Shown piece by piece: positions 15,648 through 22,284 of a DNA stretch of 22,284 bases; position 1 is the first letter of the stretch, and the number at the start of each line of letters is the position of its first letter. Both the position numbers and the translations under genes were made by a program. A model generated the notes under the pieces. That model made no database searches, was not told where the DNA came from, and worked only from the letters and a program-made list of their open reading frames with translations. This stretch comes from Snowella sp031396835 (GTDB lineage Bacteria > Cyanobacteriota > Cyanobacteriia > Cyanobacteriales > Microcystaceae): contig JANNLO010000215.1 of the NCBI GenBank assembly GCA_031396835.1, positions 1-22,284 of the forward strand, given 5' to 3'.

Positions 15648-16880
15648 TTAATTTGTTGTTGATTTTGTTTGATTGGCAGTAATTTGAGCTTGAAACAGTT
15701 TTACCAATTTTTTTGCTTCTTCTATTGCATTATGGTTTTGAGCCACGACGATCGCACCATTTTTTCCCATTTCTGTTAATTCTTCTAAAGAACATTGCAA
15801 GATCTGACGCAGGGCGATCGCCAACTCTTCAACGGAACCAGCAGGAACCAACCAACCAGAAAGATTGGGTTGAATTAATTCGGGAATTCCCGCAATAAAA
15901 GTAGTTAAAACAGGGCGAGCAAGAGCCAGAGATTCCATAATAACAACGGGTAATCCTTCAGCAAAACTCGGCAAAATCATGACTTGCGAGTCTAAAATAT
16001 GTTGTTTAACTTCTAAATTGGTCGCCCAACCCGTTAATTGAATATAATCCTCTAATTTGAAATGTCTGATTAAAGCTTCAATTTCTGGACGCAAGGATCC
16101 ATCCCCAACTAATGTCAATTTGAATTTCAGATTCTCTGCTGCTAATTGACCAACGGCTTCTATCAAAAGAGAAATCCCTTTTTGCTCACTCAATCGACCC
16201 ACACAAACAAACCTTGGTTCTTTGGGCAGAGGAACGTAGGGCTGGGACAAAAACATGGCATCTAAGCCACAATGAACAACTTGAATTTTTGACCAATCTG
16301 GATAATCACACCATCTTAATAATTGACTGCGACCAAAACTCGAAATGGCAACAACAAAATTCGCTCTTTTGATTTTTTCAGGTAAGGCGATCGCGTTAAC
16401 CTTATCAAATTCTTCTGGGCCATGAACGGTGAAGCTATAGGAAGGCCCGCCTAGAGATTGGCAAAGCATGGCAACAGTAGTGGGATTTGTCCCAAAGTGA
16501 ACATGAATATGCTCAATTAAGTCTTGGGTTGACCAGTTTAATAATACACAGGCTTCTGCTAAATAAATAAAATGATAAATTAGATTTTTTTCGCCTTTTA
16601 TGCCAATTTTAAACATTAACTGGCAAGTTTTCAGAAAACGAAGAGGTCGAGTCAGAAAAACCTGCACCAATGCAAGCAACAGTTTAATCGCTCCAACTTT
16701 GAGAATGTAACGAGTTTTCAGACTTTCTTGCTGATCGGCTTTGTCAATTAAGTTTGCTGCTGAAGGACGGATGGCAAAACGAAAAACAGGAATTCCGCTC
16801 GTTTCAATAGCCTCAATTTCCCGACGAATAAAGGTACAACTTGGATTTGGGTAACTATTAATTAAATAAGCAATTTTCAT
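15648..16880 (-). CDS. GT4-family glycosyltransferase (WcaL-like)
   Basis: This 410-aa GT-B enzyme of family GT4 probably transfers a sugar from a nucleotide donor onto a glycan or lipid. The N-terminal acceptor half begins MKIAYLINSYPNPSCTFIRR and has HVHFGTNPTTVAMLCQSL and FTVHGPEEFD. The C-terminal donor half shows FVCVGRLSEQKGISLLIEAV, LVGDGSLRPEIE and the E-x7-E signature inside FAEGLPVVIMESLALARPVL, then GWLVPAGS. It most resembles colanic acid-type transferases WcaL/AmsK, so a role in exopolysaccharide or glycolipid is plausible. Its start is six bases after the stop of the DUF4079 gene, suggesting co-transcription. The true donor and acceptor are unknown. Confidence 0.9.
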   Translation of the reverse strand: MKIAYLINSYPNPSCTFIRREIEAIETSGIPVFRFAIRPSAANLIDKADQQESLKTRYILKVGAIKLLLALVQVFLTRPLRFLKTCQLMFKIGIKGEKNLIYHFIYLAEACVLLNWSTQDLIEHIHVHFGTNPTTVAMLCQSLGGPSYSFTVHGPEEFDKVNAIALPEKIKRANFVVAISSFGRSQLLRWCDYPDWSKIQVVHCGLDAMFLSQPYVPLPKEPRFVCVGRLSEQKGISLLIEAVGQLAAENLKFKLTLVGDGSLRPEIEALIRHFKLEDYIQLTGWATNLEVKQHILDSQVMILPSFAEGLPVVIMESLALARPVLTTFIAGIPELIQPNLSGWLVPAGSVEELAIALRQILQCSLEELTEMGKNGAIVVAQNHNAIEEAKKLVKLFQAQITANQTKSTTN

Positions 16881-16886
16881 TAAGTT

Positions 16887-17363
16887 TTATAACTTACTAA
16901 TAATCCGTTGAACAATATCCATTCCTGTGACAGCTTGCCAGCCAAAAAGTCCGATCAAAATAACATTTAAGGAAATATGGAGATAACGAGCAATTTCATT
17001 TCCTTTTTGCATTAATGGTGAAAGGGCTGCGGCGATCGCAATGACTCCCGTCATACTCAAACCCACGAATAAATGCGGCCCAATAAATAACTTGCCGTTA
17101 TTGAGATAAGTTACACCCATGCCGCCAATACATCCTAAAACCATTAATGCCAACAAAAGTGATCCCATGAGATAGTGTTTTGTCCGCACATCTTTTTGGA
17201 TTAGTTCTTTGCGAATCTCTTTTTCGGCAGTCCGAATTTTGCGAGATTGGAAGCCTAAATACATGGAATAAAGCGATAAGCCAAATAAACCCCACATAAC
17301 GATGGGATGCCCAAACTGTGACCAAATTTTAACGGATTCAAGAATTTCTAAGTTCATTTGCAT
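16887..17363 (-). CDS. DUF4079 family four-helix membrane protein
   Basis: This 158-aa integral membrane protein has four hydrophobic segments at about 19-38, 63-87, 95-118 and 127-148. Each begins or contains one histidine: His19 (FGHPIVMWG), His63 (TKHYLMGS), His97 (GPHLFVGL) and His129 (YLHISLN). A four-helix bundle with paired histidines recalls b-type cytochromes such as cytochrome b561, so heme binding is a plausible inference. A charged loop (40-60) joins helices 1 and 2. The family is cyanobacterial/plastid in distribution, without an established function that I know of. An alternative start at 17357 (MNLEI) is possible. It directly precedes the glycosyltransferase gene. Confidence 0.82.
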   Translation of the reverse strand: MQMNLEILESVKIWSQFGHPIVMWGLFGLSLYSMYLGFQSRKIRTAEKEIRKELIQKDVRTKHYLMGSLLLALMVLGCIGGMGVTYLNNGKLFIGPHLFVGLSMTGVIAIAAALSPLMQKGNEIARYLHISLNVILIGLFGWQAVTGMDIVQRIISKL

Positions 17364-17613
17364 TGCCCTAAAATCTATGCAACTTTATAAAAATTAACAT
17401 AACATGAACAAAGCGTCATCTATCTAAACTTTTGAATAATCCCGTAATTTTCCATACTTGATCTGCTCGCGATCGCCGAATTAATTTATAAAAATGTAAT
17501 TTTAGATCCAACTTTTTTAGTTAAAAAATTATAAACATTGCGATTTTCTTCAATAATAATTGTATAAAATCTATGTAAAAGTAGAATGAAGAAATAAATA
17601 TAATAAAAATTTA

Positions 17614-18159
17614 TTAATGACCATTTCGCCACTGGTTCAGTTTTTGTTGAGCTGTAGGATCTAGAGAATGAAAAAGAAAACGACTAGATTGTTTTGATTT
17701 CGAGCGTTGCTGAAGCTTAATTCCCCTAAAACTTTGGTCTACATCCTGAGCCAGAAGTTGGGCTGACATACATTCTGCGCCATAACCCACTACAGTTAAT
17801 TGTTGATCCCGATCTGAGGTTGCAACGATGAGGCGGGGAGAGTTTCTTGTTTGTTTTCGCGAAAAGTTAGCGCAAAATTTCTCAATGTAGGTGTCGGCAG
17901 TTTGTGTCCAAGCGGTGAAATGAACCGATAAATGGGGCCCGCAAGATTCTTCTAGACTCGGTGTTTTTTGGTACTGGGAATCAAAAACAACTTGAGTTTT
18001 ATAACCTTGATGAGTTGTGTAATTAAGTAGTTTTTCAATTAATTCTTGACGTGCTGTTTGTAGTCCATATTGATCGCGGGCAAGTTTTAGGGAATCCCAA
18101 CTCCCAATAATGTTATAGCCATCGACCAGAAGTAAGGCGGAATGAGAGAGAGTATTCAT
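17614..18159 (-). CDS. NYN/YacP-like ribonuclease
   Basis: This 181-aa protein belongs to the NYN-domain (YacP/Rae1-like) PIN-fold nucleases, which cleave RNA. It begins with LLLVDGYNIIGSWD, where Asp13 is the first catalytic acid, then shows VVFDSQYQ (Asp60), TADTYIEKF (Asp89) and VATSDRDQQLTV (Asp116/118), which form the acidic active-site cluster. The C-terminal 25 residues after LQQRSKSKQSS are basic and likely helical. In Bacillus the relative Rae1 acts at the ribosome; whether this holds in cyanobacteria is not known to me. Downstream AT-rich sequence up to 17364 contains a HIP1 octamer near 17469 but no further gene. It is monocistronic. Confidence 0.88.
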   Translation of the reverse strand: MNTLSHSALLLVDGYNIIGSWDSLKLARDQYGLQTARQELIEKLLNYTTHQGYKTQVVFDSQYQKTPSLEESCGPHLSVHFTAWTQTADTYIEKFCANFSRKQTRNSPRLIVATSDRDQQLTVVGYGAECMSAQLLAQDVDQSFRGIKLQQRSKSKQSSRFLFHSLDPTAQQKLNQWRNGH

Positions 18160-18267
18160 GGAAGTGGAAGAAAGACATAGATAATTGCATAACAGTTTTT
18201 AACATTTTTTTATTTTAACAAAAATCTAACTTTATATTCTGACAATTAGCAATTTTTCTGTTAAGCA

Positions 18268-19551
18268 TTATGGACAACGGGCAATAACTCGACCATAAGC
18301 TTCAGTGGATAAATAGATTTGAGCGGCTTTTTGCATTTCTTCAGCTTGTAAAGATTGAATTGCTTCGGGATAATTTAAAGCTGGTTCTAAGGTTTGCAAT
18401 TGGGAATAATAGTAGCCATAAAGATTAGCGCGATCGCTGGGTCGTTCATTTCCAAAAATAAAGCGATTGGCCACTTGGGTACGAATCCGAGCGAGTTCTA
18501 ATTCTGTAATTGATTCTTTTTGAATTTGTCGAATCTGGTTTAGAATTGCCGCTTCTACTGCTGGAATATTGGCTGTCGGTAATTGGGCTGCAATATAAAA
18601 TAATCCTTGATTTCCTTGCGTCATATTGCTCACACTAATTGAAGAAACTAAACCTTTTTCTTCTCTTAATTCACGAAATAAACGAGAGACTTTTCCTTTA
18701 CCCAAAATAACTGCCAAAACATCTAACGCATAGGTTTCTTTTAATTGCATCAAACCAGGAACTCGCCACATCAAAATTAAACGAGATTGTTGAATCGTTT
18801 CATCCACATAGTCCCGACTAACAATTGTTGAGAAGGGTTTGAGTAATTCTAATTTTGGAATCGGTAAAATCTGGGAAGGAGACTTAATAGTATAGGCTTG
18901 AGCAAAACTATCTGCCACTGTTGCAATCAAATCATCTGTCGGCAAATTTCCTACCACCACAGCAGTCATCGAGGTCGGTTGATACCAATGAGCATGAAAA
19001 TCTCGCATTTGTTGGGGTTGAAGCTGTTCAATAATGGAAGTTGATCCCAAAACGGGACGAGCATAGGGAGAATTTTCAAAACCCACTTCCACCACTTGGC
19101 TAAAAATACGACGTTGGGGATTATCTTCGGCACGACGAATTTCTTCTAGCACGACTAATCTTTCTCGTGAAAATGGTTCTTCAGCAATACTTGCATTGAG
19201 CAAAACTTCTAGTTGTAAAGGAGCTAAATCTCGAAAATCCTTGGGCGCAGTGGTTATGTAGTAATGAGTATATTCTTGGCTTGTTGCAGCATTGGTAACG
19301 GCTCCTCGTTGCTCGATCATTTTTTCAAACATTCCACTAGCTAAGCGTGGCGTTCCTTTAAAAATCATGTGTTCTAAAAAATGCGCCATGCCATTAATTG
19401 AATCATCTTCAAGAACGGAGCCTACTTTCAGCCAAATATTCAAATTCACCGCTTCTACAGAAAGTTGTTCAGCAATAATTGTTAAGCCATTAGGCAAGGT
19501 GTGAATAGTCGGCGTATTCAGACGAGCAGGGGGAACAAGAGTCGTAATCAT
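18268..19551 (-). CDS. M16-family zinc metallopeptidase
   Basis: This 427-aa protein is a single-half M16B peptidase (processing peptidase/PqqL-like). The inverted zinc motif HxxEH appears as HFLEH at residues 57-61, and the third ligand, expected 76 residues on, is Glu137 in LVVLEEIRRAEDNP. The C-terminal half, after about residue 230, is the non-catalytic mirror domain with SRLFRELREEKGLVSSISVS, where the conserved R...Y/S region contacts substrate. Cyanobacteria often encode two such proteins as partners, one catalytic and one inactive; only this one, with an intact active site, is in the window. No signal peptide is visible. It is divergent from recA, with a 194-bp gap. Confidence 0.93.
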   Translation of the reverse strand: MITTLVPPARLNTPTIHTLPNGLTIIAEQLSVEAVNLNIWLKVGSVLEDDSINGMAHFLEHMIFKGTPRLASGMFEKMIEQRGAVTNAATSQEYTHYYITTAPKDFRDLAPLQLEVLLNASIAEEPFSRERLVVLEEIRRAEDNPQRRIFSQVVEVGFENSPYARPVLGSTSIIEQLQPQQMRDFHAHWYQPTSMTAVVVGNLPTDDLIATVADSFAQAYTIKSPSQILPIPKLELLKPFSTIVSRDYVDETIQQSRLILMWRVPGLMQLKETYALDVLAVILGKGKVSRLFRELREEKGLVSSISVSNMTQGNQGLFYIAAQLPTANIPAVEAAILNQIRQIQKESITELELARIRTQVANRFIFGNERPSDRANLYGYYYSQLQTLEPALNYPEAIQSLQAEEMQKAAQIYLSTEAYGRVIARCP

Positions 19552-19745
19552 TCGTAATATCTGGGCTAGGCTTATTCTTACTATTTTAATCTGTTTCCAA
19601 AGCTATTTTAAGTTTACAGGTCACTAAAAACACATTTTATCAACGAGAATTTTGACGACGATCTTCACCCAACTCTTCCCTAAAATAAGCTACAATGAAA
19701 CCTTTGTACTAACAAATTCTTCTTAAAAGATTTCTTGAGGCGTTA

Positions 19746-20810
19746 ATGGCTACCACAACCACAACGAATAATTCTGATCGAGATAAAACCCTGAGTGTGG
19801 TTCTCAATCAAATTGAGAAAAGTTTTGGCAAAGGCTCGATTATGCGTTTGGGCGATGCTGTCCAGATGCGAGTAGAAACCGTTTCCACTGGGGCATTAAC
19901 CTTAGACTTGGCTCTGGGTGGTGGTCTTCCCAAAGGACGGATTATAGAAATTTACGGACCAGAAAGTTCAGGAAAAACGACCCTTGCTCTCCATGCTCTC
20001 GCTGAAGTTCAAAAATCTGGAGGAATTGCCGCTTTTGTCGATGCAGAACACGCTCTAGATCCCGTTTACGCAAGTGCATTGGGAGTTGATATTGATAATT
20101 TACTGGTTGCTCAACCTGATACGGGAGAAACGGCCCTAGAAATTGTTGATCAATTAGTGCGCTCTTCTGTGGTGGATGTGATCGTCATCGATTCCGTTGC
20201 AGCGTTGGTTCCCCGTGCAGAAATCGAAGGAGAAATGGGAGACAATCAGATGGGTTTACAGGCTCGTTTGATGAGTAAAGCTCTCCGAAAAATTGCAGGT
20301 AATATTGGGCGATCGGGTTGCGTCGTCATTTTCTTGAATCAATTGCGGCAAAAAATTGGTGTAGTTTACGGAAATCCTGAAGTTACAACTGGCGGAAATG
20401 CCCTGAAATTTTATGCGTCGGTCAGGTTAGATATTCGTCGTATTCAAACCCTGAAAAAAGGGACGGAAGGAGAATATGGGATTCGGGCTAAGGTCAAAGT
20501 GGCTAAAAATAAAGTCGCGCCGCCTTTCCGTATTGCTGAATTTGATATTATTTTTGGCTCAGGAATTTCCCAAATTGGTTGCTTAGTTGACCTAGCCGAA
20601 CGAACTGATGTCATTGTTCGCAAAGGAGCTTGGTATAGCTATGGTGGTGAAAATATTGCCCAAGGGCGGGATAATGCCATGAAATATCTGGAAGAACATC
20701 CTGAAATGGCAGTTGATGTGGAAAAACAAGTCCGCGAAAAGCTAGAAATTGGCTCTTTGAGTTTACCCATTTCTTCTAGTGATGAGGAAGAAGAAGGCGA
20801 TTTTGAGTAA
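19746..20810 (+). CDS. recA: RecA recombinase
   Basis: This 354-aa DNA-dependent ATPase performs homologous strand exchange and promotes LexA-type self-cleavage. Walker A is GPESSGKT at residues 71-78, Walker B lies in VDVIVIDSVAALVP, loop L1 in EGEMGDNQMGLQARLMSKAL, and loop L2 in NQLRQKIGVVYGNPEVTTGG. The acidic C-terminal tail SSSDEEEEGDFE is typical. The N-terminus begins with a Thr-rich variable stretch. TGAGG lies eight bases upstream of the ATG, supporting the start. A possible -10 (TACAAT, about 19691) is present upstream, but I see no convincing SOS box. It is complete and of normal length. Confidence 0.98.
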   Translation: MATTTTTNNSDRDKTLSVVLNQIEKSFGKGSIMRLGDAVQMRVETVSTGALTLDLALGGGLPKGRIIEIYGPESSGKTTLALHALAEVQKSGGIAAFVDAEHALDPVYASALGVDIDNLLVAQPDTGETALEIVDQLVRSSVVDVIVIDSVAALVPRAEIEGEMGDNQMGLQARLMSKALRKIAGNIGRSGCVVIFLNQLRQKIGVVYGNPEVTTGGNALKFYASVRLDIRRIQTLKKGTEGEYGIRAKVKVAKNKVAPPFRIAEFDIIFGSGISQIGCLVDLAERTDVIVRKGAWYSYGGENIAQGRDNAMKYLEEHPEMAVDVEKQVREKLEIGSLSLPISSSDEEEEGDFE

Positions 20811-20963
20811 TTTTTAGTTTTTGGAAATTTCTAGCAAAGAAAGTACCGTTGTCAATCTCCCTAGATCTCTGAATTTTGGGAGAATTGATGATGTTAATTT
20901 TGTAAGAAATCACCTTGCAAGAGCGATCGCCGCTTTTAAAATTGGTGATATTCTTAAAAAACT

Positions 20964-21259
20964 ATGCGTACTGACACCATTCTTTATCAATTATTTCTAA
21001 CTTTTCATTCTCTTCTGTTTGAATTATTAGGAGAACCGATTGAAAATGCTGATTATTATCAAAATTTGCCCAATTAAGCCGAGAGGAGATTCAAGCGATG
21101 TTTTTACTCAGTGAGATTAAGCAAACACGAGTTTATCAAGAAGCCAGACAGGAAGGAAAGCTAGAAGGAAAGCTGGAAGGGGAAGTACAGTTACTAATCC
21201 GTCAGTTGTCTAAGCGTTTTGGCAAGATTAGCGATCGCCGTATTCAAACTATTAGGTAA
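20964..21259 (+). pseudogene. Rpn-family nuclease/transposase remnant, internally deleted
   Basis: The first frame (20964-21077, 37 codons) reads MRTDTILYQLFLTFHSLLFE then LLGEPIENADYYQ, the classic N-terminus of Rpn/DUF2887 recombination-promoting nucleases. A second frame, shifted relative to the first, reads KFAQLSREEIQAMFLLSEIK, QTRVYQEARQEGKLEGKLEG and LLIRQLSKRFG, the classic C-terminus, to the stop at 21257-21259. Full-length relatives are roughly 250-300 aa, so about 200 residues, including the PD-(D/E)XK catalytic core, are missing at the junction near 21058-21074, and the frame is broken. The short GKLEGKLEGE repeat is normal for the family's tail. It is a relic beside an insertion sequence. 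Confidence 0.8.
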
Positions 21260-21317
21260 TTGTACAAAATTAATTACACAAATTAAAAATAATCTAATAG
21301 AGTAGATAAGTTGTTTA

Positions 21318-22126
21318 TTGATGTCTGCAATTATGATATTTCTTCGAGAGATAAATCCGCTTTCTGCTAAGTTATTAGAAAGAATATATAACCAAAGTGA
21401 ACATCGTCAAGTACGTCAGAGAGCGCACTGTCTGATGTTAGCAAATCAAGGCATGAAAATAAAACAATTAATGAAAATTTTCAAGGTGAGTTATAAAACG
21501 ATTTATAACTGGTTTGAGCGTTGGGAATCAGAAAGTATAGTGGGATTGTACAACAAAGTAGGAAGAGGTAGTAAACAAAAATTTAATCAGGAACAAAAAG
21601 AAAAAATTAAGGAGTGGACGAAAGAAGAACCAAGACAGGTAAAAAAGGTAATGCAAAAGATAAAAGAAGAATGGGGAATAGAGGTAAGCACAAAAACAAT
21701 TAAAAGAGTGCTAAAAGAGATGAGAATGAGTTGACATCGTATGCGTAGAGGTGTAGGAGGTGAACCATTACCCCATATATATGAAGAAAAAAAGGAACAA
21801 CTGGAAGCTTTTAAAAAATTAGATGAGAAAGGAGAAATTGACTTATATTATTTAGATGAGTCAGGATTTTGCTCAATTCCATCAGTGCCTTCTGGTTGGC
21901 AAGAGATAGGAGAATATATAGAAATTCCAAGCCGTAAAAGTCCCCGCATAAATGTGTTAGGAATAATGAATAGAAAGAACCATTTGGAGACTTACATCTC
22001 TAGTCAAACGATTAATGCGGATGTAGTTATCGCTTGTATTGATACTTTTTTTCCAAAAGTAGATAAACCAACAGTTATTGTTCTAGATCAAGCATCAATT
22101 CACACAAGTGATGCAATATGGCAAAA
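21318..22126 (+). pseudogene. IS630-type transposase with in-frame TGA and lost C-terminus
   Basis: Two stretches in the same frame together resemble an IS630/Tc1-mariner-type transposase. The first (to TGA 21732-21734) is a helix-turn-helix DNA-binding part: RQRAHCLMLANQGMKIKQLM, VSYKTIYNWFERWESE and STKTIKRVLKEMRMS. The second holds the catalytic DDE core: DLYYLDESGF (first Asp) and VIVLDQASIHTSDAIWQK (second Asp). Relatives read MRMSWHRMRR across the stop, so TGG to TGA is the likely lesion. The final DDE glutamate is absent, because the sequence changes at about 22127 into unrelated repeat-like DNA. The start is ATG 21321 or 21333. It cannot encode an active transposase. Confidence 0.85.
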
Positions 22127-22284
22127 GGGAGCATCCCTATTATGTAGGGCTTGCTGAATAAAGCTGAAAGCGTTATTGAAAAAGGGCTGGGGAGATTTAG
22201 CGAGAAAAAAAGTGCGAGAAAAAGGTCTAGAATGAGTAAAAAGGCTTGCACCCCCTACTTCCAGAACCTTGAACGATGTACCCC
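22127..22284. mobile_element. Probable end of a second insertion element inside IS630
   Basis: Transposase similarity stops after SDAIWQK, and the following sequence has no IS630 character. It starts with the short palindrome GGGAGCATCCC (22127-22137) and then GTAGGGCTTGCTGAATAA (22144-22161), which resembles the terminal sequences of insertion elements common in cyanobacteria. A short frame with MSKKACTPYFQNLERCT begins at 22231 and runs off the window. The exact left end, family and target duplication cannot be set without the right-hand sequence. A MITE is also possible. Confidence 0.5.

Noticed and set aside
19680..19710. Possible LexA/SOS box near the recA promoter (GTACT half site)
   Set aside because: Only one half site is present; no matching inverted half at the expected spacing.
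20853..20888. Hairpin CAATCTCCC/GGGAGAATTG downstream of recA as a terminator
   Set aside because: The stem has a bulge and a long loop, and no T-run follows in either direction; it may be an incidental repeat.
1..22284. CRISPR arrays, rRNA and tRNA genes
   Set aside because: No regularly spaced direct repeats with unique spacers, and no cloverleaf-like or rRNA sequence was seen on either strand by eye.

Overview
The window looks like chromosomal DNA from a low-GC, phycobilisome-containing cyanobacterium. The evidence is the frequent HIP1 octamer GCGATCGC, two phycobiliprotein-lyase-like genes, and a run of genes typical of cyanobacteria (short RpoZ, DUF1818, DUF4079, stand-alone DUF2470, CbiT). 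I cannot name the genus from the sequence. All protein identifications rest on reading motifs by eye; no database search was run.

Layout. Positions 1-26 carry a striking array of Fur/Zur-type half sites. Positions 126-1448 hold two consecutive type II toxin-antitoxin modules: a BrnT/BrnA pair and a RelE/ParE-like pair. In both the antitoxin frame is intact and the toxin frame is broken. They are separated by an imperfect 61-bp tandem repeat built on HIP1. Positions 1543-3086 carry two divergent CpcS/CpeS-like lyase genes. From 3353 to 8809 there is a housekeeping mix: cysS, a HEAT-like protein, gloA, a probable rpoZ operon with a one-TM protein and DUF1818, a DUF2470 protein and cbiT. Positions 9050-11584 are glgP. 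After a 559-bp gap come a small conserved-looking protein, an orphan DppB-type ABC permease, and a convergent PP2C phosphatase with zinc ribbons and a kinase-like middle region. From 15648 to 19551, all on the minus strand, are a GT4 glycosyltransferase, a DUF4079 membrane protein, a NYN/YacP-like ribonuclease and an M16 peptidase. recA follows on the plus strand.

The right end (20964-22284) is decaying mobile DNA: an internally deleted Rpn-family gene, an IS630-type transposase with an in-frame TGA, and what looks like a second insertion element that removed the transposase's C-terminus.

Functionally the core of the window is ordinary cyanobacterial metabolism and information processing, with light harvesting represented by the lyases. 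The two ends are accessory and degenerate. I found no convincing new multi-gene system. The best leads are the zinc-ribbon/kinase-like/PP2C fusion, the four-histidine DUF4079 membrane protein beside a glycosyltransferase, and the paired broken-toxin/intact-antitoxin modules.
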